From positions 372,001-436,000 of the forward strand of contig CP111163.1 in assembly GCA_026367775.1 (NCBI GenBank): a stretch of DNA of 64,000 nt. Direction: 5' to 3'. Below, in pieces: positions 24,014-33,503 of this stretch. The translations under genes and the position numbers were made by a program. A model generated the notes under the pieces. That model had not been told where the DNA came from. It did no database searches and saw nothing but the letters and a program-made list of their open reading frames with translations. The stretch's first letter is position 1. Each line of letters begins with the position of its first letter. The stretch comes from Exserohilum rostratum (taxonomy: Eukaryota > Ascomycota > Dothideomycetes > Pleosporales > Pleosporaceae).

Positions 24014-24850
24014 CTATGCGCGGGGCTTGGCCACAGGTGTCCATGCAGAGTATTTGTTCTTGGTGCTGTTTGGGTGATTAGTAAAGAAACCTAAATTCAT
24101 GTGTCAGAACCCAAAAACATACGTGCTGTAAGGCTTGTATCCTGATCGGCTCCATGTGAGCGTCGGCCTGTGTTCTTTTGGCTCCCAAACGCGAACCTGG
24201 CGCTGCAAGAGCTTGTCCTCCGCTGGGGACTTGTCGACCATGTACGACATCCACGCGTGCCTGTACCTAGTCAGATGCCCGTTCTCCTTCCAGAGTATAT
24301 TCTGCGGTTCTATCGGGAAGCAACATACCATCCGGGTTCGATCTGGGAACTATACATGTGTCAGCTTGTGTCGTATCTACTCCGATATGCGGTAACTTAC
24401 GGATCGTACTCCTTGTCCTTGTAGTCTACCCAGCGAGTTCGCACTACGACCCAGTCAGACCATTGTTTCTCGCGGCCTTCACATTTTCCAGTATCTTACG
24501 GGGAAGCTCCTCCTCCAAGTTCTCAAAGTACTTGTTGCCGTACTTGTCCATGCCAATAAAGGTTCCGGCTTTGGTATCACCTGCACTGTATCAGCCCCGC
24601 TGTCCCTTTTTCCACTCCACAATCCATGTATGGGCGTACCGATATTCTATACGTGCAAGAAGACTCGATCAGTCTGTTTCCGAAGAGCAATTGAGTGCGC
24701 GGGGGAGTTCACGAGCGTACCGCCATTTGGTGACCATATTCCTGCGTCAGAGTTAGCTGTGCTGCTACGGCAACAATGTAGCGGGCGAGAGAAGCTTGCC
24801 TTGAGTCCAATTCGGCGCAGGTTGCGCAGCGTTCTCATGAGCGTCGACAT
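24014..24850 (-). CDS. NADH:ubiquinone oxidoreductase subunit NDUFA12 (B17.2)
   Basis: Accessory subunit of mitochondrial complex I at the matrix arm. Eight exons on the minus strand: 24850-24800, 24741-24721, 24646-24640, 24580-24500, 24443-24401, 24349-24329, 24260-24123, 24065-24014; 414 nt in all, 137 residues, all phases close. Recognised from STLMRTLRNLRRIGLK, then EYGHQMA, GDTKAGTFIGMDKYGNKY, ENLEEELPLRTRWVDYK, DKEYDPSQIEPGW, HAWMSYMVDK, ending KYSAWTPVAKPRA, in the family's order. Exon 3 is only 7 nt and exons 2 and 6 are 21 nt each. Intron 1 uses a GC donor (AAG|GCAAGC); the others are GT-AG, most with CTGAC or CTGAT branch sites. The protein can be seen only after splicing, so single-frame reading misses it. 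Head-to-head with Pgs1. Confidence 0.93.
24640..24646 (-). other. 7-nt microexon of NDUFA12
   Basis: The sequence AATATCG lies between a TATAG acceptor (24650-24647 side) and a GTACGC donor. It supplies Asn, Ile and the first base of Gly in the conserved QYIGDTKAG region of the family, so skipping it would shift the frame. The upstream intron has a CTGAT branch site 20 nt before the acceptor. Confidence 0.8.
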
Positions 24851-25072
24851 GGTGGCTGTTGCGAGCTGTTGGTGTCTGTCGCTGATGGCGCTTGTCGGAC
24901 GTCGCTGGGTCGCGGGTGATGATGCCAAGATATCCATACCAGACCATGCCGTTTTCGGTGCTAGCGCCACGGATGTCCCAGTCGCCCAAAAGGTCATCCT
25001 TCCCGGGAACACTTTATTAAGACACCAGCATATCCGGCTTACCGACGTCGCGGAAACGAAGGTTTGGACACA
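24851..25072. promoter_or_regulatory. bidirectional promoter NDUFA12 / Pgs1
   Basis: Only 222 bp separate the two divergent start codons, and both products act in mitochondria. Both 5' leaders and core promoters must lie here. No TATA box is evident. Confidence 0.7.
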
Positions 25073-27005
25073 ATGATAGTAAGAAGCTTATTACGAGTTC
25101 AAGCGCCCAAAATTGCGAGCAAAAGGGCTTTTTGTACTTCTAGCAGATCCTTCAAGACGACCAGGAGATATTCGACTTCGAGTGCAACCATGGGGTCACA
25201 GGCGCCTCAGAGCCAGGCGGCAATGCTGGCGACAATAACATCGGATCTTGACAAGATGGCTCCGAGGTTTGAGATGCAACCGGAGCAGATTGAGATTATT
25301 CAAACACCTGCTGAGTTTTACCAAACGTTGAAGGTAGGTTGACATTTTTTCCTTCCTAAGCACGGCTTGAATAGCCAGCCATATGTCACTTTCTATCATG
25401 TCCGTTTCATGTTCTCTTCAGTTCAAATCTTTTTCTCCTTTCGCACTGGTATTTCCTATGAACACGTCTCTTACCCCTCACTGTCATGGAGATTCCTATA
25501 AATTACATTGCAATACCACATCTTCCTCCCACCAAGGACCTTGAGAAGCACTCCAAGGGAACTATGTGAGGCATCAAAGTCGTAATCACATACCCTACCA
25601 TACTAATCCAACTCAGGACAAAATCTCAAAAGCTCAACGCACAATCTACCTCAGCACTCTCTACATTGGCAAAACAGAACACGACCTTATCAGCACGATT
25701 CGCAAAGCTTTGCAGCAAAATCCCAACCTGAAGGTCTCTTTCCTCACCGATGCCCTTCGCGGAACACGCGAGACACCTAACCCATCAACCGCCTCCCTGC
25801 TAACCCCCCTCATCACTGAATTTGGACCCGAGAGAGTCGAAGTACGCATGTACCATACCCCCAACCTAACCGGCCTCCGCAAGAAATACATTCCTAAGCG
25901 CATCAACGAGGGCTGGGGCCTCCAACACATGAAACTGTACGGCGTCGACGACGAAATCATTATGAGCGGCGCAAACCTCAGCGAAGACTACTTCACCAAC
26001 CGCCAGGACCGATACCACTTATTCCGGTCCAGTGCACTCACAGCATATTTCAAGAGAATCCACGACGGCGTCGCAGTACTAAGTTTCGACATTCAGCCAA
26101 GCGACGCCGAAGGAGCAGGTGGATACAGCATGTCCTGGCCCAGTACAAACGCCGCACCAAGTCCACTGGAAGATCCAGCGAAATACCGGAAAGCCGCTGC
26201 CCAGCATCTCGCACACCTACTTACACCGTCAAACTCCCCCAAGGCAATAGAAACATCGTCATCAACGACAACAACGACAACAACCATCTACCCCATCCTC
26301 TCCTTAGTCCCCCTCCTCCCTACTTCAACCGAACTCCCAGCCTTAACCACCATCCTAACCTCTCTCTCGCACCCCCCTCTACACCCCTCCACCTGGACTT
26401 TTACAGCAGGCTACTTCAACATGACACCTTCCTTCCGCCGTCTTCTCCTCTCCACACGCCCCGCCTCAGGCACAGTCCTAACCGCGCACCCACACGCAAA
26501 CGGGTTCTACGGTTCCAGCGGCGTAAGCGGTATGTTGCCCGCCGCGTACACGCATCTCGCCAAGATGTTTTTGAGGAAAGTAAAGTATGCGGGGTTGAGC
26601 GATAGCGTTGTGCTCAAGGAATGGAAGAAGGGTGTTGTGGGGGAGAAGGAGGGGTGGACGTATCATGCAAAGGGCATTTGGGTGTCGTTGCCAGAGGGGT
26701 CGTCAGCGTCAGCGTCAGCTCAATCTGCTGCTGCTGCTGAGGAGACTGGAAACGCCGATCCCTGCATTACCGTTATCGGATCCTCGAACTATACAAAGCG
26801 CGCGTATGAACTCGATCTAGAAGCTAATGTCGTGGTTGCGACTACGGATCCTGGGTTGCGCAGGCGCTTGGGCGAGGAAGTCAAATGGTTGGGTGAGCAT
26901 GCAAAAGCGGTTGATGAGACGGAGTTTGATAAGGCGGAGAGGAAGGTTGGGTTGAATGTTAGGATGGCCATGTGGGCTGTACGCGTTCTGGGTGGGGCAT
27001 TGTAA
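25073..27005 (+). CDS. pgs1: phosphatidylglycerophosphate synthase Pgs1
   Basis: CDP-diacylglycerol-glycerol-3-phosphate 3-phosphatidyltransferase, the committed step of cardiolipin synthesis in the mitochondrial inner membrane. Exons 25073-25333 and 25617-27005; the 283-nt intron ends with an ideal TACTAAT branch and CAG acceptor, and the splice joins FYQTLK to DKISKAQRTIYLSTLYIGK, continuous in the family. 549 residues. A basic, Ser-rich N-terminus (MIVRSLLRVQAPKIASKRAF) is a mitochondrial presequence. Two phospholipase D-type HKD motifs are visible: HMKLYGVDD...SGANLSEDYF near residue 190, and HAKGIW near 435, followed by VIGSSNYTKRAYELD. A Ser/Thr/Ala-rich loop near 225-250 and another at 455-470 look like poorly conserved insertions. 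The intron is several times longer than neighbouring ones. Confidence 0.95.
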
Positions 27006-27361
27006 GAAAGCACTGTGTTAAGGGCGGGGGGCAATTGTGGTCCGGACTGCAGATCAATGTTTTATGCAAGCCGAGTGTAAGAATATGTATCACTAGTCAG
27101 AATCGCAATCATCATACGACCCCAGGAGGGGGAAAAAGTTGTAATTATGCAGGAAGACATCTTTCCTGCTTACTTCTGCAACAATATATGAGAATTATGT
27201 AGTGGGTATCTAGTTGTGAAGGAAACAAAGGGGGAGGTCAGAATGATATCTCCGAATGCACGGCAAAAATTTCCGAACATATGGTAAATTCCCGTGTACC
27301 TTGTTGTACACTCGCATTAACATCGTCTCATGGCATCCGTTGCTTGAATTGTGATCGCATC
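27006..27361. other. convergent intergenic region
   Basis: A 356-bp spacer between the Pgs1 and Smp3 stops, probably both 3' UTRs. Nothing else is recognisable. Confidence 0.5.
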
Positions 27362-29091
27362 TCACTCCGAGGTAACCCAGCAATTGCGAGTTGCCTTCCA
27401 TACTACCAGTCCTCGATCGCCAACAACACGGTTTAGCGTATTCCAAACACCATCGTCAGCAAAGTCCATGTCATCAAGGTTTAGGTGCTCTCGATAACTC
27501 CAGACTTCTTCGAGCGAGACATCCTTTTGATTGGTCACGTTTTGGTTGGGCGTGGCTTGGTATGGCTTCAGGAAGTAGGCTGACCGCGGTGCTACGAGGT
27601 ATGTGGCGCCCCGATCTTCGATCCGCGGGGGCTTTCGAGTTCGACAAGGCGGAAGCGCTTCCTTCACTTTTTCCAGCATCTGCTCACCCGGACAGCCCAT
27701 CAAATCCACAGTTTTTAGTTCCTCATTCTTTCCATTCAGCAGCCACGTAGGAGGACTGTATGTTTTCCACCAGAAAGCATGAGTAATAGTTTCGTTGGTC
27801 TTTGCAATGTTCACTTGCACCGGAACGATACCGCCTTGGTGATAAACGCCCATCAACATTCCCAGAGCTATGTTGAAGATGACCCACATCGCTATCCAAG
27901 GCTTCTTGAAGGCCGGGCTTGGTAGGCGGATGGAGGATAATATCAGGGGTACGGCGGGTAGTAGGAAACGGGCCTCTTGGTGCGGAAAGATACTGAGTAG
28001 AGCGATACCAGACAGAGCCGAAATTAGAGTCATGGTGATGTGTGATGTGCGCAGGAAGAACAAGAGAGGGGTGGCGGGCCCGAGGAGTTGAGGAAGGTTA
28101 ACAAGAAAGTGCTGATACCGCGGATGTATGCCATGCTGGGCCAGGTTCTCCGACTGGGAATTGTATAGAAAGTTGTTGAGAGGTGTAATGACAGGACTCT
28201 CAAAGACTTTGGAAAAGGTAAATTCGCCTGGGGTATAGAAGGCAGTGTCCACGCAGATGGCAAGGAAGACTGTCGAAAGAGCAAATGTGGCCAGAAAGAC
28301 TAGAGAAAATGGTCTGTGAATGTCAGCAAAGTTCAACTGGCGACGAGACGGAGTAAACGGACTTGCGCTGGAAATGCGGTAGCAACGTCAACGCAGGTAG
28401 AAGGATAAACGCTGGAAATGTAATGCGATTAAAGATGCCGACTACGAGCATGGAGCCCAACATGGACGAGGCCGAGATGCCAGAGCGCTTCTGCAACTTG
28501 GGTTAGCTGCATGTACTAGGTGGACACACGGACCGAAGCAGGCATACCTTATCGTCGGTGATCCTCTGAATCAAGACAAGGCTCCAGAGGACCAGCAGCG
28601 TCTCGAGGCTGTTGGAGAAGGTATGTGTCTGAAATGTCCATGTCACATACGACGACGCGACAAGCACTACGGCGACGCGTCGAGCGCGGGGTGATGCGAC
28701 GAGCTCGTGGATTGCCCAGTCCTCCATGACGACGCTCAGCGACAGCATGAGGACGCGCAGTGTCCAGTACACAACCGACGGCGAGACGTCATACCCTGAG
28801 CCCTCCCACAACCAGCGCAAGATGTACATGGGCCAGCCATATGCCAGCCATAGTGGGAAGGTGCTGCGGATGGGGCGGTCCGAGGTGAATTCCCATGTTT
28901 GGTGGACGGGGTAGGAGAAGACGCGTCCTGGTGGTGGTGGTCAGTCGGGGGACCTGTCTGAGGGGCAACGCAGCAAGCATACCAGCAACAACCTCTGGGC
29001 CCTGGAAGTTCTCGTCGGGATGCAGGTAACTGGGCGACAGGGCAAAGTAGATGCGGACGAGAATGAGCAGAAAGTAGACTCTCCGCCACAT
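27362..29091 (-). CDS. smp3: GPI mannosyltransferase 4 (Smp3 / PIG-Z)
   Basis: Adds the fourth mannose to the GPI core glycan in the ER lumen, from dolichol-phosphate mannose; essential for GPI assembly in fungi. Four exons: 29091-28983, 28927-28548, 28490-28363, 28313-27362; phases close, 522 residues. The N-terminal membrane segment is followed by the GT22 signature (SYLHPDENFQGPEV), then RVFSYPVHQTWEFTSDRPIRS, GWPMYILRWLW, the TFQTHTFSNSLET motif, and FNRITFPAF, all typical of the PIG-B/M/Z group and specifically Smp3-like. Several hydrophobic helices follow (FLATFALSTVFLAICVDTAFY, then FLLPAVPLILSSIRLP). All introns are 49-57 nt. The donor GTCCGT of intron 3 is non-consensus but is the only one that keeps the frame. 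Confidence 0.93.
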
Positions 29092-30372
29092 GATGTTAGC
29101 AATTGGGGTGGGCGCGGTTGTCAGAAATGGCCACGTCGCACAAGGGCATATCTTTGGTGGTAGTGGTGGAGTGTTTGTTTGCGCAAAAGTGAGGCCAACG
29201 CATGTTTTAGTGCAGGCCTATGTCAAACAAGAGTTGGACGCGGATAAGGGGGAGCCGATTGCAACAACGGTGACAGACAGCAAATGATTGACGACTCGTG
29301 CCCCTAGACAGGGACTCTCAGGCACCATGACCAGCATAAAAAGTGTAGGCGATGCATGGGGACTGGGGTCAGGCGGTTCGATCAGATGTCAAGGCTGCCG
29401 GCTGCCAGCTGCCAGCCTGGGCTTGCTTCCAGGCTTCAACTGCGGACCCAGCGGCAGTCAGCGACGTCACGTGGCGGCACCTCAGTGGTGTACCTGCTTA
29501 CCCATGCCTCGTATGCACAAAGGGGCAGTTTTTGTATCGCAGCCGTTGGGCAGATGGACCCATCTACATCGTGTCGAGCACTTTCTGCCACTGGAATGGC
29601 CAGGTTGTGGTGCATTCGGACATGGGCTTTAAGTAGCACTGGGAGTAGTCATCGCAGGGCACATTGAAATCGAAGTACTACTACTCAGCCCTTATCCGCT
29701 TTCCACCTGCCCTGCAACGTTTAGTCAGGCAGGATGCTGCTGGCTTCAGGCACCCTCCTCAGCCCTCTGCCATTCCCCCACTCCAAGCTTGGGATTCTGG
29801 CTACTTCTACCGGCCCCAGTGCGGCGTAGCATCACCCTGTCTGTTGCTGGCGGAGGGGTGGCCCCTCCAAGGACCCCATGGCTCGATTGCGATGGCTCGA
29901 TGGATCCATGGCCCAAACTCAGTCTGCAAGCAATCCACAAGCACGGCGCAAACCAAATCGGTGTTTTGGACAATGACGCTCAAAGCAAATGCGCAACCTG
30001 TTGTTTCAAGAGACGCTCAAAGCTAAACGGACAAGCCTTAGGCCTCGCGTGTGGCAAAGCACCTCGTCCGGCGACTGCAGCCTTGCGCCTTTCCGCATGC
30101 GGCGCGGCTTGGCCCAAGCTTCGCGCCTCTTGCCGTGGATTCAGCGCGGAGCGACCGTGGTTGCCTTTCTTAACTCTAACAGCGTACAAACACACTCACA
30201 ACGCTCCCGCTGCTATTTAACCACCAGCTGTCAGCGCTTCTGATAGCTTCTCTCGCACTTGCTCATCTGCTTCATCCACCAAAAACCCACTAACCTCCGG
30301 CCTGCGCGCAACGCCTCGTCCCAGCGACAGCTTACCCCACTTCTACTCTACACCGACCTTAAGACCACTATA
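29092..30372. promoter_or_regulatory. divergent region Smp3 / SKP1
   Basis: About 1.3 kb between the start codons of Smp3 and SKP1. It is GC-richer near 29.4-30.1 kb, with many overlapping chance frames on both strands. A compound GACGTCACGTG word at 29463-29473 combines a CRE-like half and an E-box, and a short CTGCCGGCTGCCAGCTGCCAG direct repeat sits near 29395-29418. The last 150 bp are CT-rich, as in highly expressed fungal promoters, and likely belong to SKP1. Confidence 0.45.
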
Positions 30373-30935
30373 ATGGCTTCCACCAACGCCGAGGGCGTCA
30401 AGCTCATCAACATCACCACCTCCGATGGCGTCAACATGCAGGTTGAGCGCCCCGTTGCCGAGCGCTCTATCCTCATCAAGAACTTGCTCGAGGATCTCGG
30501 TGGTGAATCCGACGAGTCCATTCCGATCCCCAACGTATGCATTACCTCATTCGCATTATGCAAGCAACATCTCCTAACAGACTTCAGGTCAACGAGGCCG
30601 TCATGAAGAAGGTGCTCGAGTGGTGCACCCACCACAAGAACGACCCTCCCGCCACCCAGGACGATGACTCGGACTCGCGCAAGAAGTCGACTGACATCGA
30701 CGAATGGGACCAGAAGTTCATGCAAGTCGACCAGGAGATGCTCTTTGAGATTATCCTCGCCGCCAACTACCTCGACATCAAGGCGCTCCTCGACGTCGGC
30801 TGCAAGACCGTCGCCAACATGATCAAGGGCAAGTCGCCCGACGAGATCCGCAAGACCTTCAACATCCAGAACGACTTTACTCCTGAAGAAGAGGAGCAAA
30901 TTCGCCGCGAGAACGAGTGGGCCGAGGACCGCTAA
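30373..30935 (+). CDS. skp1: SCF ubiquitin ligase adaptor Skp1
   Basis: Links F-box proteins to cullin-1 in SCF E3 ligases. Exons 30373-30534 and 30588-30935 with a 53-nt intron (GTATGC donor, TTCAG acceptor), 169 residues, the normal length. The BTB/POZ-like N-terminal half (VKLINITTSDGVNMQVERPVA) and the DDDSDSRKKSTDIDEWDQKF linker lead to the highly conserved C-terminal F-box-binding helices: LFEIILAANYLDIKALLDVGCKTVANMI, KGKSPDEIRKTFNIQNDFTPEEE, and the terminal EEEQIRRENEWAEDR. Codon use is strongly biased to C-ending codons, consistent with high expression. Convergent with PDX1. Confidence 0.98.
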
Positions 30936-31599
30936 GAAACAAAGACTCTTTCCTGCATTCTTCCTATGTCTCGCATACGGTTTCGCCGGTAGTCACGGTG
31001 GGCTGGCTAGTGGGGTATGCGTGTGCATGAACGGCTTTTATCTCCGGCGTAGCGGAGTTTCACGGTTATGATATTTGTTTTCGCATATGCGTTTGGAGTG
31101 GTGCAGGTGCAACCCTCTGGGAGCAAAGAACCAGTGGCTGCTATTTGATCATGAACAAGGAATACGGGTCTATGGTGGGGCGCATTCGGCACGCTATTGT
31201 CGTTTGCGGCCCGTTGTAGGTAGCTCAATAAAAGCAACAAAAATCCGCTATGGTTTTCTTTGACGCCAAGTTCTTTTGCTACACTGTTTGACCTCGGCAT
31301 GCAACAATGGCGTGATGGGGGGTACATGGGTGACAAACGACAGAGATTTGAAAAAAAAAGGAGTCACACGATTGGTACCTCAGGAAAGTAGTCACGGAAT
31401 GTGTCAAAGAACAGGTAAACTGTTTGAACCATTGTCGTGAGAAAACGAGTTGAACTTTCATATTTCTAACCCTTTTCTTTATTCCACAAACGCCAGACTG
31501 AGCAGTTGAAGCTCCATTGCATAGTTACACACGAATCCACACGACCATTCCTCTATACTTATTTTGTATCCATTTCCCCAATTCGCCTTGCCCTTGTTT
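30936..31599. other. convergent intergenic region SKP1 / PDX1
   Basis: A 664-bp spacer with the two 3' UTRs. A poly-A run near 31352 and T-rich tracts near 31590 are the only notable features. Confidence 0.5.
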
Positions 31600-32686
31600 T
31601 TACCATCCCCTCTTCGCAAGCTTCTCCTGCTCGCTCATAGTACCACAGTTGATTCCGACCATGGCCTCACCAAGGTCCATGCTGACCTCCATCAACACCT
31701 TGGGGTCGTTGTAGTGCGTAACCGCCTGTACAATTGCCTTGGCCCGCTTCGCCGCATCCCCAGACTTGAAGATGCCAGATCCCACAAACACACCGTCACA
31801 TCCCAACTGCATCATGAGGGCCGCATCAGCGGGAGTCGCCACACCACCGGCAGCAAAGTTAACCACCGGCAGTCTGCCCAGCTTAGCCGTCTCCTTGAGC
31901 AGCGCATAGTCGACTTGAATCTCCTTTGCGTAGACGCGGAGTTCCTCGTCAGACATGGTCTTCGCGCGAGCAATTTCCGCATTGACGGTGCGCATGTGGC
32001 GCACAGCTTCGATGACGTCGCCGGTTCCTGCCTCGCCTTTTGTGCGGATCATAGCGGCGCCCTCGGAGATGCGGCGCAGGGCCTCGCCCAGGTTGCGGCA
32101 GCCGCAGACAAAGGGGATGCGGAAGGGGTGCTTGGAGACGTGGTGGATGGCGTCGGCGGGCGTCAGGACTTCGGATTCGTCAATGTAGTCTACGCCGAGG
32201 GCTTCGAGGATCTAGTCTTGTATGTTAGTTTATGCTGAGACATAGAGAGATATGGAGTGGGGGGAAGTGTGCATACCTGGCATTCGACAAAGTGACCGAT
32301 TCTTGCCTTGGCCATGACGGGAATGGTAACAGTGTCCATGATTTCCTTGATCATCTTGGGGTCGCTCATGCGGGCTACGCCGCCTTGAGCGCGAATGTCA
32401 GCGGGGACGCGCTCCAGAGCCATGACGGCTGAGGCGCCGGCTTCTTCTGCTATCCGTGCCTATACACGTGTTTTGTTAGTCCAAGTTCCATGGTTGCTTT
32501 GCTCTGCTAGATTGCAGTGTTGTGTATAAAAGGACAATGGAAGTGGATGTGGCGTACTTGCTCGGCATTGACAACATCCATGATGACTCCGCCCTTCAAC
32601 ATGCGTGCCAGACCGGCCTTGACGGCAAAGTTGTTCTCGCCATCTTGGGCGCCGTTGCCGTTGGTGGTGGGGAGTTCAGTTGCCAT
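31600..32686 (-). CDS. pdx1: pyridoxal 5'-phosphate synthase catalytic subunit (PDX1/SNZ)
   Basis: Makes pyridoxal 5'-phosphate from ribose 5-phosphate, glyceraldehyde 3-phosphate and ammonia supplied by the PDX2 glutaminase (not in this window). Exons 32686-32558, 32459-32277 and 32211-31600, all phase 0; 307 residues. PdxS landmarks: FAVKAGLARMLKGGVIMDV with the first catalytic Asp, then ALERVPADIRAQGGVARMSDPKMI containing the Schiff-base region, IPVMAKARIGHFVECQ, GVDYIDESEVLTPAD, the phosphate loop (MIRTKGEAGTGDVIEAVRHMR) with its Lys, NFAAGGVATPADAALMMQLG, and VFVGSGIFKS. The C-terminus (GINCGTMSEQEKLAKRGW) matches fungal proteins. Lies tail-to-tail with SKP1. Confidence 0.97.
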
Positions 32687-33503
32687 TGTGCTGTGTGTTG
32701 TGTCGTAAGCCTTGGAGAAGGAGGAATTGGGAAAAAAGAAAAAGAAGTAAGGGACTAGAAATCAGCAGAGGAGCGATTCAAATATGTAAGAGAGAAGAAG
32801 AGGAAAAGAGAGAACCCTGATGAAAGGTGAGAGAAATGTAGGGCAGTCGCTAGTAGGTCAACTCTAGTCGCCACGGTTAGATTGAATGCAAAAGTCCGCT
32901 TGGAGACGGCAGAAGGAGTCAAGATGCAGGTATGAGATCGTGAGTCAATGTCCCAATAAATGTATTACCTGTACATGTACCCGCGGCCATCGCAATATTT
33001 TTTGCCTTTGTAAGGTGCCTCCATCCCGCCCTCCTGGCACCAGCTCGGAGCTTGCCCCGCCATGATCCGCGGCAAGCAGCCACTTCTAGACCCCACCATG
33101 CGCCCTTTGACACATGCGATGCGTAAGCGCCAATCACGCACTCGCAACGGCAGGCGCCATGGCCGTGAATTTCCGCTGGTGATTAGTCAGGCAAGGGTCG
33201 GTCTTGTGCGAGTGCAGTCATGGCCCATGGTCCGGTGCCGCTTTCGGTACACTAAATCCTACCGGCCATGAATACTCTCTCATCTGATCGTGAGCCTTCG
33301 GGCCGAGTGGGCCCCATCTCTCACCTTATTTGTGGACCCTGAGCTACATGTACATACGTTGGAAAAAAACGCCTGGCGCCGTGCCGTGCGGGATATGTAG
33401 GGGACAGGGCTAACGCTGTGAGCATGCTACTACCGAGCCAACACTAAGCACCATCGTGTGTTATGCTGACGACTACTTTCCAATTGTTTGTTGCGCTACT
33501 CTG
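32687..33503. other. intergenic region upstream of PDX1
   Basis: About 820 bp holding the PDX1 promoter and the 3' UTR of aminopeptidase P, both on the minus strand. Short frames on either strand are unsupported. Purine-rich tracts near 32730-32820 probably lie in the PDX1 5' leader. Confidence 0.5.

Noticed and set aside
25537..25565. Possible extra exon inside the Pgs1 intron
   Set aside because: Its length would shift the frame, and the flanking exons already join into the conserved family sequence.
29288..30243. Several overlapping 70-140 residue frames upstream of SKP1
   Set aside because: Mutually overlapping on both strands, no splice sites in phase, no motifs; this is the divergent promoter region.
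30348..30899. 183-residue minus-strand open frame over SKP1
   Set aside because: It is antisense to the SKP1 exons and runs across its intron; Val/Leu-rich composition comes from the C-rich codon bias of SKP1.
31564..32238. 224-residue plus-strand open frame over PDX1
   Set aside because: Antisense to a well-supported PDX1 exon, with no family pattern.
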